Assembly (NCBI GenBank): GCA_050950345.1
Contig: JBMNHK010000003.1
Coordinates: forward strand, 62,001-126,000
Length of the DNA: 64,000 nucleotides
Source: Pelotomaculum_C sp050950345
Lineage (GTDB): Bacteria; Bacillota; Desulfotomaculia; Desulfotomaculales; Pelotomaculaceae
Reading direction: 5' to 3'
The position numbers and the translations under genes are program-made. Under the pieces are notes generated by a model. The model ran no database searches. It was not told the DNA's origin and saw nothing but the letters and a program-made list of their open reading frames with translations. This document shows, piece after piece, positions 17,754 to 26,242 of the stretch; position 1 is the first letter of the stretch; every line of letters starts with the position of its first letter.

Positions 17754-18206
17754 TCAAGATACCGGAACCCCAGGGGTCTCGGTCTTGAAGGTTACTTCCG
17801 TTTTTGGCTGGTTGCTGCCAGGTTTAAACACCCTCTGCAGCTGGTCAATAACTTGCGGCGCAACATCGATGAGCCTGTCTGCGATAGCATTGCCGTCTAC
17901 CGGCAGCATACGCACATGACCGTTGCCCACTACCAAAAAGCCTATGGGTTTGACTGAGACCCCGCCGCCGCTGCCACCGCCAAAGGCTGGGTTTGCACCG
18001 CTTTCTTCGCTTTTTCCCTTGGACACTCCAACTGCAAAATTTCCTCCGCCGGCTGCAAAACCGCAGGCGACTCTGGAGACAGGTATAATTACGGTACCAT
18101 CCGGGGTCTCCACCGGATCCCCTACCACAGTGTTGACATCCACCATATCCTTAATGCTCTCCATCGCTGTCTTCATCAAGCCTTCAATAGGATGCTCGGG
18201 CACCAT
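17754..18206 (-). CDS. ytfJ: GerW/YtfJ-family sporulation protein
   Basis: The product is 150 residues with the YtfJ pattern: N-terminal HPIEGLMKTAMESIKDMVDVNTVVGDP, then PDGTVIIPVSRVACGFAAGG, a Gly/Ser-rich middle (GGGSGGGVSVKPIGFLVV) and a hydrophobic C-terminus. In Bacillus ytfJ is a forespore gene affecting germination. AAGGAG lies just upstream of the ATG. The upstream neighbour is a YtfI-like gene, the same pair as in Bacillus. The biochemical role of the family is not established. Confidence 0.9.
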   Translation of the reverse strand: MVPEHPIEGLMKTAMESIKDMVDVNTVVGDPVETPDGTVIIPVSRVACGFAAGGGNFAVGVSKGKSEESGANPAFGGGSGGGVSVKPIGFLVVGNGHVRMLPVDGNAIADRLIDVAPQVIDQLQRVFKPGSNQPKTEVTFKTETPGVPVS

Positions 18207-18368
18207 AGATCACTCCTTGTATGATATGACCAGTGGGATAATTTCCAGTTGGTCATATTTATTTTTTTATATGGTAATTGACGTTTTGGGTGTCCCTTAA
18301 GTAAGCCTTTTATGATAGAGTTTCCCGGATCCTGGTTTATATACGGAATTTTGCGTGATGACCCGCCA

Positions 18369-19055
18369 TTAAAGTCCTCTTATTTTGATAAAGAGCAACT
18401 TAATGCCTGTCAGAAACACGTTGCCAAGCTTGATGTCAAACTCGCAATCAAGACGGGTTGCAAAGCAGCTTTTTTCAAAATACGGGGTTACAGAGACCAC
18501 GGGCCTGGCTGCCCCGGCATGTATCGTATGGTAGAGCATGGATATAAACAGCCCTTTTACAGACCAGGCTACACCTGAAAGAAAGCCCGTAATGTGCGGT
18601 TCATCTGTGCCTAATTCCGTATGCCACTGAAAGCGGCGCAGGTGTAAATTATTAAGGAAGAAACTGGTGGCAGGCATATATTTATTGTAGATCAGTTTAC
18701 TCTTTTTGATTACAGCCAGGAGGCGCGGCAAGCCGATCATGTCTTTTATGGTTTCACCTGTTCGCTCAGGCGCATTACTGCTTTTTACCCTGGTTTCCAT
18801 TTTGAAAGCCGGTTCAAAAATACGCGGCCACCAGGAGCGATAACGTGACTGAGGGCGGGGCTGTATACCGGTTTTTACAATAGGTACGGCAATTTTGTAG
18901 GATAATATCCCATGCCAAAGCGAGAGGACTATTGATAACCGGTCATCGTTTCCCTCTCTCCTGTAGCTCAGCCTGATCCTCAGACTGCTTATGGACAGGA
19001 GTAATAAAATAAGAATTAATGGGATGATCACCAACAAAACCCTGTCCAATTCCAC
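18369..19055 (-). CDS. DUF2953 (YtfI-like) membrane-anchored protein
   Basis: The product is 228 residues. A strong hydrophobic segment at residues 7-24 is followed by a basic stretch, giving a single N-terminal anchor. The C-terminal 100 residues (WHTELGTDEPHITGFLSGVAWSVKGL onward) match the DUF2953 pattern. Its position directly upstream of ytfJ matches Bacillus ytfI-ytfJ and suggests a sporulation function. No catalytic motif is visible. Confidence 0.8.
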   Translation of the reverse strand: MELDRVLLVIIPLILILLLLSISSLRIRLSYRREGNDDRLSIVLSLWHGILSYKIAVPIVKTGIQPRPQSRYRSWWPRIFEPAFKMETRVKSSNAPERTGETIKDMIGLPRLLAVIKKSKLIYNKYMPATSFFLNNLHLRRFQWHTELGTDEPHITGFLSGVAWSVKGLFISMLYHTIHAGAARPVVSVTPYFEKSCFATRLDCEFDIKLGNVFLTGIKLLFIKIRGL

Positions 19056-19130
19056 CTCACCTCATGTAGTATTTTCCCATGAGTTGGAAGGAATATACCG
19101 AAACTAAATGATACTGAATGATAAATAATA

Positions 19131-19176
19131 ATAGAGGGTGTCTCATTACTTCTTTTTGGTTAGCGACACCCTCTAT
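19131..19176 (-). terminator. 12-bp stem hairpin
   Basis: ATAGAGGGTGTC (19131-19142) and GACACCCTCTAT (19165-19176) are perfect inverted repeats, followed on the minus strand by an AT-rich run. It probably ends readthrough transcription from trpS before the ytfI/ytfJ pair. Confidence 0.6.
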
Positions 19177-19334
19177 TATAATCATTTGCAACCATTACCA
19201 TTATTAATATTAACTGGTTTTTGCTTCTACTATCTTTTTGTAAGTCATAGCATTACAGTACAGTATATGTCACTCCTAGATTAAGGGCCTTTTAAGAATC
19301 ACAGTAACGTTGCATCCTGTTTTTGCCATTGCAC

Positions 19335-19360
19335 AAAAGTAGAGAGCTGCAGGCTCTCTT
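19335..19360 (-). terminator. hairpin downstream of trpS
   Basis: Minus-strand AGAGAGC and GCTCTCT pair around CTGCA and are followed by ACTTTTG. It is a compact terminator-like hairpin about 80 bp after the trpS stop. Confidence 0.5.
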
Positions 19361-19434
19361 GCACATCAAAACACTTTCACCAACATACCCCCCTACGTAT
19401 TCACAAGTGGGGGTATTACGCGATGAGCTGTTTA

Positions 19435-20406
19435 TTACCTCCAGTAATCCAAACCAACATTCCTTCTAGCCCGCTCCAGGTATACCGAAGCTACCTCCCT
19501 GGCTTTGCGGGCACCCTCCTTCATCACATCAAGGACGTACTGCCTGTCCTGCTCCAGGCGTTGCCGTTCCTGGCGGTATGGGGCGAAGTAATCCCAGATG
19601 ACGCCGCAGAGTTCTTTCTTGATATCACCGTAACGCAGTCCTGGTGTGAGGAAACGCTCTTTCAAGGCAGCTCTGCCGGGCTCGTCCAAAAACAGGCTGT
19701 ATAGATCGAAGAGAATATTGTCTTCCAGGGGTTTAGGCTGGTCCACCGGGGTGGAATCGGTCTTAATGCGCATGACTTTTTCCCGGATGCTTTTTTCATC
19801 AGCAAATATTTCGATGGCATTGCCATAGGACTTGGACATCTTCTGCCCGTCCACCCCCGGCACCGTAGCTAGATCCTCTTCGATATCGGGCTCAGGCACC
19901 ACAAAGGTCTCCCCATAGGTATTATTGAAGCGAATGGCGATATCCCTGGTGATCTCCAGGTGCTGTTTCTGGTCTTTACCTACCGGCACTTTGTCGGCGC
20001 CGTATAGCAGGATGTCCGCAGCCATCAGGACCGGGTAGGAAAACAGGCCGTGGCTGGCCGGGAGCCCCTTGGCGGTCTTGTCCTTATAGGAGTGGTTGCG
20101 CTCCAACAGCCCCAGGCCGGTTACGTTGGACAACAACCAGGTCAACTCGGTGACCTCCGGCACGTCGCTCTGGACATAGAACACGGACTTTTTCGGGTCA
20201 AGGCCCAGGGCCAAAAAGTCACATACCGCCTCAAAGGTCTGGCGGCGCAAAAAGTCAGCATCAAAAACCGAGGTCAAAGCATGGTAGTTGACAATGAAGC
20301 AGAACAGCTCGTTGTTCTCCTGGTAGTCCACCATTCTTTTCATCATGCCGAAATAGTTCCCCAGGTGCAGTGAACCTGAGGGCTGGATTCCTGATAAAAT
20401 ACGCAA
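19435..20406 (-). CDS. trpS: tryptophanyl-tRNA synthetase
   Basis: Class I aminoacyl-tRNA synthetase charging tRNA-Trp. The product is 323 residues. The HIGH-like motif is HLGNYFG (residues 17-23) and the KMSKS motif is GQKMSKSYGNAI. The start MRILSGIQPSGSLHLGN is typical. It lies 28 bp after the site-2-protease-like gene, too close for a T-box leader, so any tRNA-sensing control would have to act upstream of the whole unit. Confidence 0.97.
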   Translation of the reverse strand: MRILSGIQPSGSLHLGNYFGMMKRMVDYQENNELFCFIVNYHALTSVFDADFLRRQTFEAVCDFLALGLDPKKSVFYVQSDVPEVTELTWLLSNVTGLGLLERNHSYKDKTAKGLPASHGLFSYPVLMAADILLYGADKVPVGKDQKQHLEITRDIAIRFNNTYGETFVVPEPDIEEDLATVPGVDGQKMSKSYGNAIEIFADEKSIREKVMRIKTDSTPVDQPKPLEDNILFDLYSLFLDEPGRAALKERFLTPGLRYGDIKKELCGVIWDYFAPYRQERQRLEQDRQYVLDVMKEGARKAREVASVYLERARRNVGLDYWR

Positions 20407-20434
20407 AACAAAAGCCTCCTTTAGTTATATCCCA

Positions 20435-21058
20435 TTAGCTCAAATGGGCAACAAAATTAGCCAGTAACATGAGGAGCTCAAAAATAGGGGTAATGATCAT
20501 GAATAAAAAGCGGAAGCCGAAAAAGATCAGGGCCAGCAGCAAAAACGGGCCATAGGCTTCCATCCTGTAGAGCCATTCCGGGCTACCGGGCAAAATCCCG
20601 GCCAGCACTTTGGAGCCGTCCAGGGGCGGTATGGGAAGCAGGTTGAATACCGCCAGCACAATATTGATCCAGATCATATACTGCATGATCAGTTGCAACT
20701 CATTACTCTGCACAGGGGCTAAAAGCCCATACAAAATCGCAGCTACTATAGCCAGGATAAAATTCATGGTGGGGCCTGCTATGGATACTAAAAGCATGCC
20801 CTTTTTGGCATCGACGTTTAAATAATAAGGGTTCACCGGCACCGGTTTAGCCCAACCGAAACCTACCAGCAAAAGCATGATAAATCCGATGGGATCAATG
20901 TGGGCCAGAGGATTGATGGTAAGGCGCCCCTCTGCTTCGGCAGTCCTGTCTCCCAACCGTCTGGCCATCCAACCGTGCGCAAATTCGTGAAAAGTTAGGC
21001 CGATGATGATCGCCGGCAAAACAAGGGCGATCTGATAAAGGCTCGGAAAATTAAACAC
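20435..21058 (-). CDS. site-2 protease (M50) family membrane protein
   Basis: Rhomboid-unlike intramembrane metalloprotease family. The product is about 207 residues with several membrane helices. The zinc motif HEFAH lies in IGLTFHEFAHGWMARRLGD and a second ligand region is NLLPIPPLDGSKV (NPxPPxDG-like). GTG 21058 is chosen because AAGGAG lies nine bases upstream; ATG 21076 is an alternative. The start overlaps the end of the preceding gene by eight bases, so they are translationally coupled. The substrate is unknown. Confidence 0.85.
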   Translation of the reverse strand: MFNFPSLYQIALVLPAIIIGLTFHEFAHGWMARRLGDRTAEAEGRLTINPLAHIDPIGFIMLLLVGFGWAKPVPVNPYYLNVDAKKGMLLVSIAGPTMNFILAIVAAILYGLLAPVQSNELQLIMQYMIWINIVLAVFNLLPIPPLDGSKVLAGILPGSPEWLYRMEAYGPFLLLALIFFGFRFLFMIITPIFELLMLLANFVAHLS

Positions 21059-23690
21059 TCTCTTTGGCTCCTTCATATGCTGCCAGGTACTCCCTGACAA
21101 AGTCAAGTTCCTCTTGCCTATTCCTCACCAGCCCATCCAGGCGTGCCCGCTGCAGAGCCTCCAGAGCAGGCGCGAAATACGGCCCCGGTTTGTAACCCAT
21201 GCTTTTAATGTCATTGCCGTTGACACAAGGCCGTTCATACTGGATGGCGTTGAGGAGCGAGCGGAAGCGCGCTATGGAGCTGCTGTTAAGCTGGGCCAGA
21301 ATAACCGGATAGATCTCATTGGGTAAGGGCAACACCTTATCCGCCAACTGGCTCATCCTTACTTTCTCGCCCAGCCGCAAAACCTCAACTGCCTCCTGCC
21401 AGCCGGCAACACCCGCCTCCACCTTGCTGCTCCAGCGCCGGCTTAGATGATAACGCTGGCAGATGGCAACCGCTGTTTCCGGTCCCGAACGGTGCAGCAG
21501 TGCCAGCAGATAAACCAGCCATTGCTCCGGCTCTTCCACCAGGCTCCAGGAGTGGATCAGGCGCAGGAAGCGCGGAATTTCATCTACCACATCCCGGACC
21601 TGCCCGTAAAGGACGCCGGGGAAAAGATAATCCCACAGACCTATTTCCTCCAAACGCCCTAAGGCCTTACCGGGCCTCGGTTCGTTCAGAATGTGTTTCA
21701 ACTCTTCCCAAACCCGCTCCATGGAGGCCCTTTCCAGCATTTTATTTTGCACGGCATCCTTCACCAGCGAGAAGGTCTGGGTTTCAAAAATAAAATCATA
21801 GCGCTTTTCAAGCCTGACGCCCCGCAACAGCCTGGTAGGGTCTTCCACAAAGCTCAGGTTGTGCAGCACCCGCACCAGACCGTACTCCAGGTCTCCCCTG
21901 CCGTTGAAATAATCTACTATATCGCCGAAATTTTCCTGATTGAGGGAGACGGCCATGGCGTTAATGGTAAAGTCCCGCCGGTATAAATCCTGGTGCAGGG
22001 ATGATGTTTCAACCTGGGGCAAGGCCGCGGGGTACTGGTAAAACTCCAAACGGGCAGTAGCCACATCCACCTGCCTGCCGTCCTGGAAAATGACATTTGC
22101 TGTCTTAAATTTGGGATGCAGCCGGGCTCTGGCGTCGAAACGGCGGGCCAACTCGCTGCCAAAAGTCATGCCGTTTCCTTCTACCACCAGGTCAATGTCA
22201 AAGCTTTGGACACCCAGCAGTAAATCCCGCACCATGCCGCCGGCAATATAAACCTTGTAGCCCAGTTCCTGAGCTATATCTCTGCATTGTTCCATAATCG
22301 TGATATAGGATTGAGGTAAACTGCGGTAAAGCAGTTCCCGTATATTATTATATGTATAGATGCTACCTTTTTCGCTATAAATTCTACGGTAGTTGGACGG
22401 CATAGCTCCATGCAGGGTGCGCAGTACATCAGTTCTGGAGATAATGCCCACCAGTTTGCCTGCCTGCAGCACCGGCAAGCGCCCTATATCGTGCTCAATC
22501 ATCAATTCCCGGGCTCTTGCCACTGTGGTTTCAGGAGCGACACTTACTAGCTTCCCGCTCATAAAGCCCTTTACTGGGGCGTGTCCCAGGCCGTGGTGGG
22601 TGGCTTTTTCCACATCACGGCGTGAAATGACACCCACCACTTCACTGTCTTTAACCACCGGCAAGCCGGTGTGGCCATAGCGCAGCATCAAACGGCCGGC
22701 CTCTTCTACCGGGGTTTCCAGCATGACTGTTTTAACCGGGCTGGTCATAATCTGCGCCACCTGGGCCACCGATTTTATATTTTGCCTGATGGCTTCCATC
22801 AGGAGATTCAGCATCCCGGTGACCTTTGAATTTTTGATGTTGGCTGAGGCCGCAGCAGGATGTCCCCCACCACCCAACTCACTAAGAATCTCTTTCACGC
22901 TGATTTCCGGCACGCTGCTGCGGGCGACAACCTGGACGTGTTTCCCCATGCCCACTACTGTAAAAACAGCGTCAGGATTGGAGAATTCAGCCAGTTTATG
23001 AGTCAGGACATCCAGGCCTCCGACATATTTGTTCCGCTCTGCTGTTGCAATGATAAACCTGGCCCCGTTGATCTCATATTCTTTCGAGTCTGCCAAAAGC
23101 GTTTTCAAGAGGTCAATTTGTTCTTCGGTCAAAGGGCGCCATAGAAAATCAGCTACCACAGACAGGTTGGCGCCCTTAGCCAGGGTAAAGGCAACTGCCT
23201 GGGCATCCCTTGGTGTGGTACTGGTAAACAACAAGGAACCTGTATCCTCATATATGCCTAAAGCCAGCAGTGTGGCCTCCAACGGGCTGACAGGCAGGTT
23301 CTGCTCCTTTATTTTTTCCACCAGTATAGTGGTGGTTGCCCCCACCATGTCGATCTGCTCGAAATCTCCCCTGGCGTCACTTTCAGAGCGGGGATGGTGG
23401 TCATATATATGCACCTCAACGCCAGGCTTATTCAATAATGAAGCGATTTTGCCCAGCCGGGAAGGTTTCTTGGTATCAACTAAAACTACCCTGCTGACCT
23501 GCTCCATGGGTATTTCACGGATTGCTTTTTTAATGTTGAAGGCATCCTTATGCAGGGCCATGAACTCCTCAACATTTTTCGAAAGTGTACCGGAAAAAAC
23601 CATGGTTGCGCCGGGATACAGCTTTTGCGCCGCTACCAACGAAGCCAGGGCGTCAAGGTCGGCATTGGTATGTGTAGTGATGATGTCCAT
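21051..23690 (-). CDS. DHH-CBS-tRNA nucleotidyltransferase/poly(A) polymerase fusion
   Basis: The product is 879 residues. Residues 1 to about 300 form a DHH phosphoesterase-like domain (TTHTNADLDALAS, VDTKKPSRL, YDHHPRSES). Two CBS domains follow (about 315-430: IMTSPVKTV and FMSGKLVSV starts). Next is a class II nucleotidyltransferase with YIAGGMVRDLLLG, SFDIDLVVEG and RRDFTINAMAV, and then a helical RNA-binding tail. Such proteins include A-adding enzymes and CCA-adding enzymes; which activity applies cannot be read here. ATG 23690 follows GGAGG at nine bases. The CBS pair suggests adenylate-dependent control. Confidence 0.9.
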   Translation of the reverse strand: MDIITTHTNADLDALASLVAAQKLYPGATMVFSGTLSKNVEEFMALHKDAFNIKKAIREIPMEQVSRVVLVDTKKPSRLGKIASLLNKPGVEVHIYDHHPRSESDARGDFEQIDMVGATTTILVEKIKEQNLPVSPLEATLLALGIYEDTGSLLFTSTTPRDAQAVAFTLAKGANLSVVADFLWRPLTEEQIDLLKTLLADSKEYEINGARFIIATAERNKYVGGLDVLTHKLAEFSNPDAVFTVVGMGKHVQVVARSSVPEISVKEILSELGGGGHPAAASANIKNSKVTGMLNLLMEAIRQNIKSVAQVAQIMTSPVKTVMLETPVEEAGRLMLRYGHTGLPVVKDSEVVGVISRRDVEKATHHGLGHAPVKGFMSGKLVSVAPETTVARARELMIEHDIGRLPVLQAGKLVGIISRTDVLRTLHGAMPSNYRRIYSEKGSIYTYNNIRELLYRSLPQSYITIMEQCRDIAQELGYKVYIAGGMVRDLLLGVQSFDIDLVVEGNGMTFGSELARRFDARARLHPKFKTANVIFQDGRQVDVATARLEFYQYPAALPQVETSSLHQDLYRRDFTINAMAVSLNQENFGDIVDYFNGRGDLEYGLVRVLHNLSFVEDPTRLLRGVRLEKRYDFIFETQTFSLVKDAVQNKMLERASMERVWEELKHILNEPRPGKALGRLEEIGLWDYLFPGVLYGQVRDVVDEIPRFLRLIHSWSLVEEPEQWLVYLLALLHRSGPETAVAICQRYHLSRRWSSKVEAGVAGWQEAVEVLRLGEKVRMSQLADKVLPLPNEIYPVILAQLNSSSIARFRSLLNAIQYERPCVNGNDIKSMGYKPGPYFAPALEALQRARLDGLVRNRQEELDFVREYLAAYEGAKESV

Positions 23691-23763
23691 TGCCGCCATC
23701 CTCCGCATAAGTACCCATTTCCAAAATAATGCGTTTACTATTATATCATAACAGCAATTACAA

Positions 23764-23786
23764 ATAAAAGCGCCCGTATAGGGCGT
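23764..23786 (-). terminator. terminator after the activase gene
   Basis: Minus-strand CGCCC and GGGCG pair around a 5-nt loop and are followed by CTTTTATTTG. It would separate the activase pair from the DHH-CBS gene downstream. Confidence 0.55.
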
Positions 23787-23820
23787 CAAGAGAATGCTAT
23801 TCTTTTAAAGACATATCTAC

Positions 23821-24798
23821 CTAACTGATTTTTTCTTCTTTTGCCGCCAGGCTGTTCCATTTGCCGCAGCGGTCACCCCAGCGGGCCAAAATGGCATCAT
23901 TTTCGGTGATTTCCACTACTTCGCAAAGGTTAGCGCAACCGGAGCATTCAAAACTACCGGCCCGGTAACTCTTTTCAAATATACCAAAGCCCTTGAATTT
24001 GCTGCGGCCGTTTTTCTTTACAGCTTCCTTGGCCAGCAGGGCCGCCCCCACCGCACCCATGACATTGAAGTGGGGCGGCACCTGTACCGGCATACCAAGT
24101 GCGCTTTCAAAGGCTTTAACCATGCCGGTATTGGCGGCCACACCCCCCTGGAATATTACCGGCGGCAGGATTTCCTTGCCTTTCCCCAGGTTGTTGAGGT
24201 AGTTGCGCACCAGGGCTTCGCACAGGCCGGCCAGGATATCCGGCAGGCTGCAACCTGCCTGCTGTTTGTGAATCATATCAGATTCCGCAAAAACAGCGCA
24301 TCTGCCGGCGATGCGTACCGGCGATTTGGACTGGAGGGCATATTCACCGAACTTCTCGATGGGTATGTTCAGCCGTGCCGCCTGCTGGTCGAGAAAGGAA
24401 CCTGTGCCGGCTGCGCAAACGGTATTCATGGCAAAATCTTTGACCACTCCGTTGCGCAGGATAATTATTTTTGAGTCCTGGCCCCCGATTTCAATTATCG
24501 TCTGGACACCCGGCACCAGAGCAGAAGCAGCTACCCCATGGGCGGTAATTTCATTCTTGATGGCATCAGCGCCTACAATCAGGCCGGCAAGGCGCCTGCC
24601 GCTGCCGGTAGTACCGACACCCATGATCTTGATATCGGAAGAGAGACTTCTTTTGAGCTCCTGCAGGCCCGTCTGGACGGTGGCTATAGGCTGCCCCCGT
24701 GTCCTCAAATAATTGGTTTCCACCACGTGGCCATCCTCGTCTATCAGAACTATATTAGTGCTGACCGACCCAACATCAATACCAAGATAACCATTCAT
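23821..24798 (-). CDS. acyl-CoA dehydratase activase (BcrA/BadF/HgdC-type ATPase)
   Basis: ASKHA-fold ATPase of the kind that injects an electron into 2-hydroxyacyl-CoA dehydratases or benzoyl-CoA reductases. The product is 325 residues. Phosphate-binding segments YLGIDVGSVSTNIVLID and IIEIGGQDSKII, NTVCAAGTGSFLDQQ, and the cluster-ligand cysteine region GRCAVFAESDMIHKQQ are present. The C-terminus adds extra cysteines (FECSGCANLCE, DRCGKW), resembling the larger stand-alone activases. ATG 24798 follows GGAGGG at nine bases. No dehydratase alpha/beta subunits lie nearby; the partner is probably the next gene upstream. Confidence 0.88.
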   Translation of the reverse strand: MNGYLGIDVGSVSTNIVLIDEDGHVVETNYLRTRGQPIATVQTGLQELKRSLSSDIKIMGVGTTGSGRRLAGLIVGADAIKNEITAHGVAASALVPGVQTIIEIGGQDSKIIILRNGVVKDFAMNTVCAAGTGSFLDQQAARLNIPIEKFGEYALQSKSPVRIAGRCAVFAESDMIHKQQAGCSLPDILAGLCEALVRNYLNNLGKGKEILPPVIFQGGVAANTGMVKAFESALGMPVQVPPHFNVMGAVGAALLAKEAVKKNGRSKFKGFGIFEKSYRAGSFECSGCANLCEVVEITENDAILARWGDRCGKWNSLAAKEEKIS

Positions 24799-24824
24799 AT
24801 ACACCAGCCCTCCGTTAACACTGA

Positions 24825-25820
24825 TTACACATATGCGGCTCCGGCCTCCCGCCAGCGCAGCATATCCATAAAAGCCTCCAGCCTGGTCAAAAGGCCTGCT
24901 TCTGCGGTGTGCTCATCCAGAGTTATATTTAAAAAAGGAATACCCATAAGGCGGGCGTGCCGTTCAATTAATTCACCGGTCATCGAGTCAGGGCCGCAGC
25001 CAAAAGCCGCCACATGCACGATCCCTGTCACAGCCCTGCGTTCCATGTAATCAAAGGCCGCTCCGACCATACGCCGGCCCAGGGTCCAAAACAGTTTTTT
25101 AGAAAGGTATCTGGCAGCGCTGTCCTTGACAGTCTGCTCCCTTAAAGCTTCCGCCGCAACTATGTTTGCTCCCATGTTTTGTAAACGCTCGATTAAATTC
25201 ATACTGGCAAAGGAGTCATAAATATTGTAAGGATGACCAAGCACCGCTATACTCATTGCCCCATTTTTTTTGTGTTTATTTGTCGGCGCAACCTGGTCAG
25301 AGTTCTTTAGGGTTTCCAGGGCTTCCGGGGGCAAGAACCCCTGTCTCAGTAACTTTACATAACGCGCTTGAATTTTGCTGGCTTTAAGATAAGACAGCCA
25401 GACCCTGTGGTTGCTGACACCCAATAACCTGCCTGCTTCTTGTACCCTGCGGGAAAGATCCAAATTCCCTTTGTTAAAGTTGATACAGGGGTCGATTAAC
25501 GGAGGCAAGCCTTTGATGCGCCTGATCATATCAGGTAAGCCCATAAACTTGGGGCAAACATATTCACGCTTTGCCACACTGACCAGGCGGGGCAAAAAAA
25601 TAAGATCGGCCTTATCCGCCAAATCCAGGACGTGACCGTAGGCCAGTTTTACAGGAAAGCAAACTTCATCCACGGCTTTTTGCAGCCCTGCTTCTAAAAT
25701 CCCTTTATTTGATGGTTGCGACAGCACCACTTCGGCGCCCAACTCTGTAAAGAAAGTGCGCCACAGGGGATAGTAGTAATAATAAAGAAGTGCCCTTGGG
25801 ATTCCAACTTTTAAAGGCAC
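24825..25820 (-). CDS. DUF2229 / acyl-CoA dehydratase activase-related protein
   Basis: The product is 331 residues beginning PLKVGIPRALLYYYYYPLW, the signature of DUF2229 proteins that accompany BcrAD-type activases. Cysteines are conserved in DEVCFPVKLAYGH, KREYVCPKF and HVAAFGCGPDSM, consistent with an iron-sulfur cluster of the dehydratase HgdB type. GTG 25820 follows GGAGG with eight-base spacing; an upstream in-frame start lacks this. It precedes the activase by 26 bp in one operon. No substrate has been established for this pair, to my knowledge. Confidence 0.85.
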   Translation of the reverse strand: MPLKVGIPRALLYYYYYPLWRTFFTELGAEVVLSQPSNKGILEAGLQKAVDEVCFPVKLAYGHVLDLADKADLIFLPRLVSVAKREYVCPKFMGLPDMIRRIKGLPPLIDPCINFNKGNLDLSRRVQEAGRLLGVSNHRVWLSYLKASKIQARYVKLLRQGFLPPEALETLKNSDQVAPTNKHKKNGAMSIAVLGHPYNIYDSFASMNLIERLQNMGANIVAAEALREQTVKDSAARYLSKKLFWTLGRRMVGAAFDYMERRAVTGIVHVAAFGCGPDSMTGELIERHARLMGIPFLNITLDEHTAEAGLLTRLEAFMDMLRWREAGAAYV

Positions 25821-25892
25821 AGTGATTTCCTCCATCAGTAAGCTTATTTTTAAAGGAAGCAAAGAATTGTCCCCTGCTTCCTTGTTATTGTT

Positions 25893-26087
25893 CTAGACGG
25901 TGTGGGCTATTTTTACATTGGCTTTGTATTCTACCAGGCGGCCATTTTCCACATTAGCGGTTAAGTTGATGATTTCAACGCCTACAATATTGTCTACCGA
26001 CTTTGATGCCTCGGAAATAGCTGCCTGAACAGCGCTTTTCCAACCGTCGGGTGATTCGCCTACTAATTCAGAAACTAAAACGTGCAT
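25893..26087 (-). CDS. dodecin-family flavin-binding protein
   Basis: The product is 64 residues and matches the dodecin layout: SELVGESPDGWKSAVQAAIS, SKSVDNIVGVEIINLTA, ENGRLVEYKANVKIAHTV. These give the beta-alpha-beta-beta fold and C-terminal strand of dodecins, which store flavins or coenzyme A as dodecamers. The family's flavin-stacking aromatic (as in RWFEV) is replaced here by VGVEI, so flavin binding is uncertain. It lies between sigF and the activase pair. Regulation is not evident. Confidence 0.85.
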   Translation of the reverse strand: MHVLVSELVGESPDGWKSAVQAAISEASKSVDNIVGVEIINLTANVENGRLVEYKANVKIAHTV

Positions 26088-26169
26088 GGTGGTTTATTCC
26101 TCCTTGTTTTTTTCTAAAGCAGTAATATTATGCGTAACCACCGGATATCTATGCACCCCCGGAAAAAAA

Positions 26170-26200
26170 TTGACACACGGGGACGGTTCCTTTGTGTCAA
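26170..26200. repeat. imperfect palindromic repeat, copy 1
   Basis: TTGACACACGGGGACGG is followed by an inverted arm ending TTTGTGTCAA. This GGGGACGGTTC-type palindrome is a widespread dispersed repeat in bacterial genomes, often discussed as REP-like; that link is from memory. It lies in the gap between the dodecin gene and sigF. Confidence 0.7.
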
Positions 26201-26202
26201 AA

Positions 26203-26241
26203 TTGACACACGGGATGGTTCGGATGGGTCCCGTGTGTCAA
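26203..26241. repeat. palindromic repeat, copy 2 (perfect 12-bp arms)
   Basis: TTGACACACGGG (26203-26214) and CCCGTGTGTCAA (26230-26241) form a perfect 12-bp inverted repeat with a 15-nt loop. Copy 2 begins two bases after copy 1 and ends one base before the sigF stop codon complement. On the minus strand it would fold immediately after the sigF stop and may stabilise or end that mRNA. Confidence 0.75.
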
Positions 26242-26242
26242 A

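Larger units (their letters stand above)
19056..19434. other. 379-bp intergenic region downstream of trpS
   Basis: No open frame of note. It holds at least two hairpins (annotated separately) and a third inverted repeat, ATACCCCC/GGGGGTAT, around 19385-19415 just after the trpS stop. Otherwise it is AT-rich sequence in which I see nothing. Confidence 0.6.

Noticed and set aside
23029..23751. 240-residue plus-strand open frame over the DHH-CBS gene
   Set aside because: Antisense shadow, rich in Ser/Ala/Val as expected from the complementary codons.
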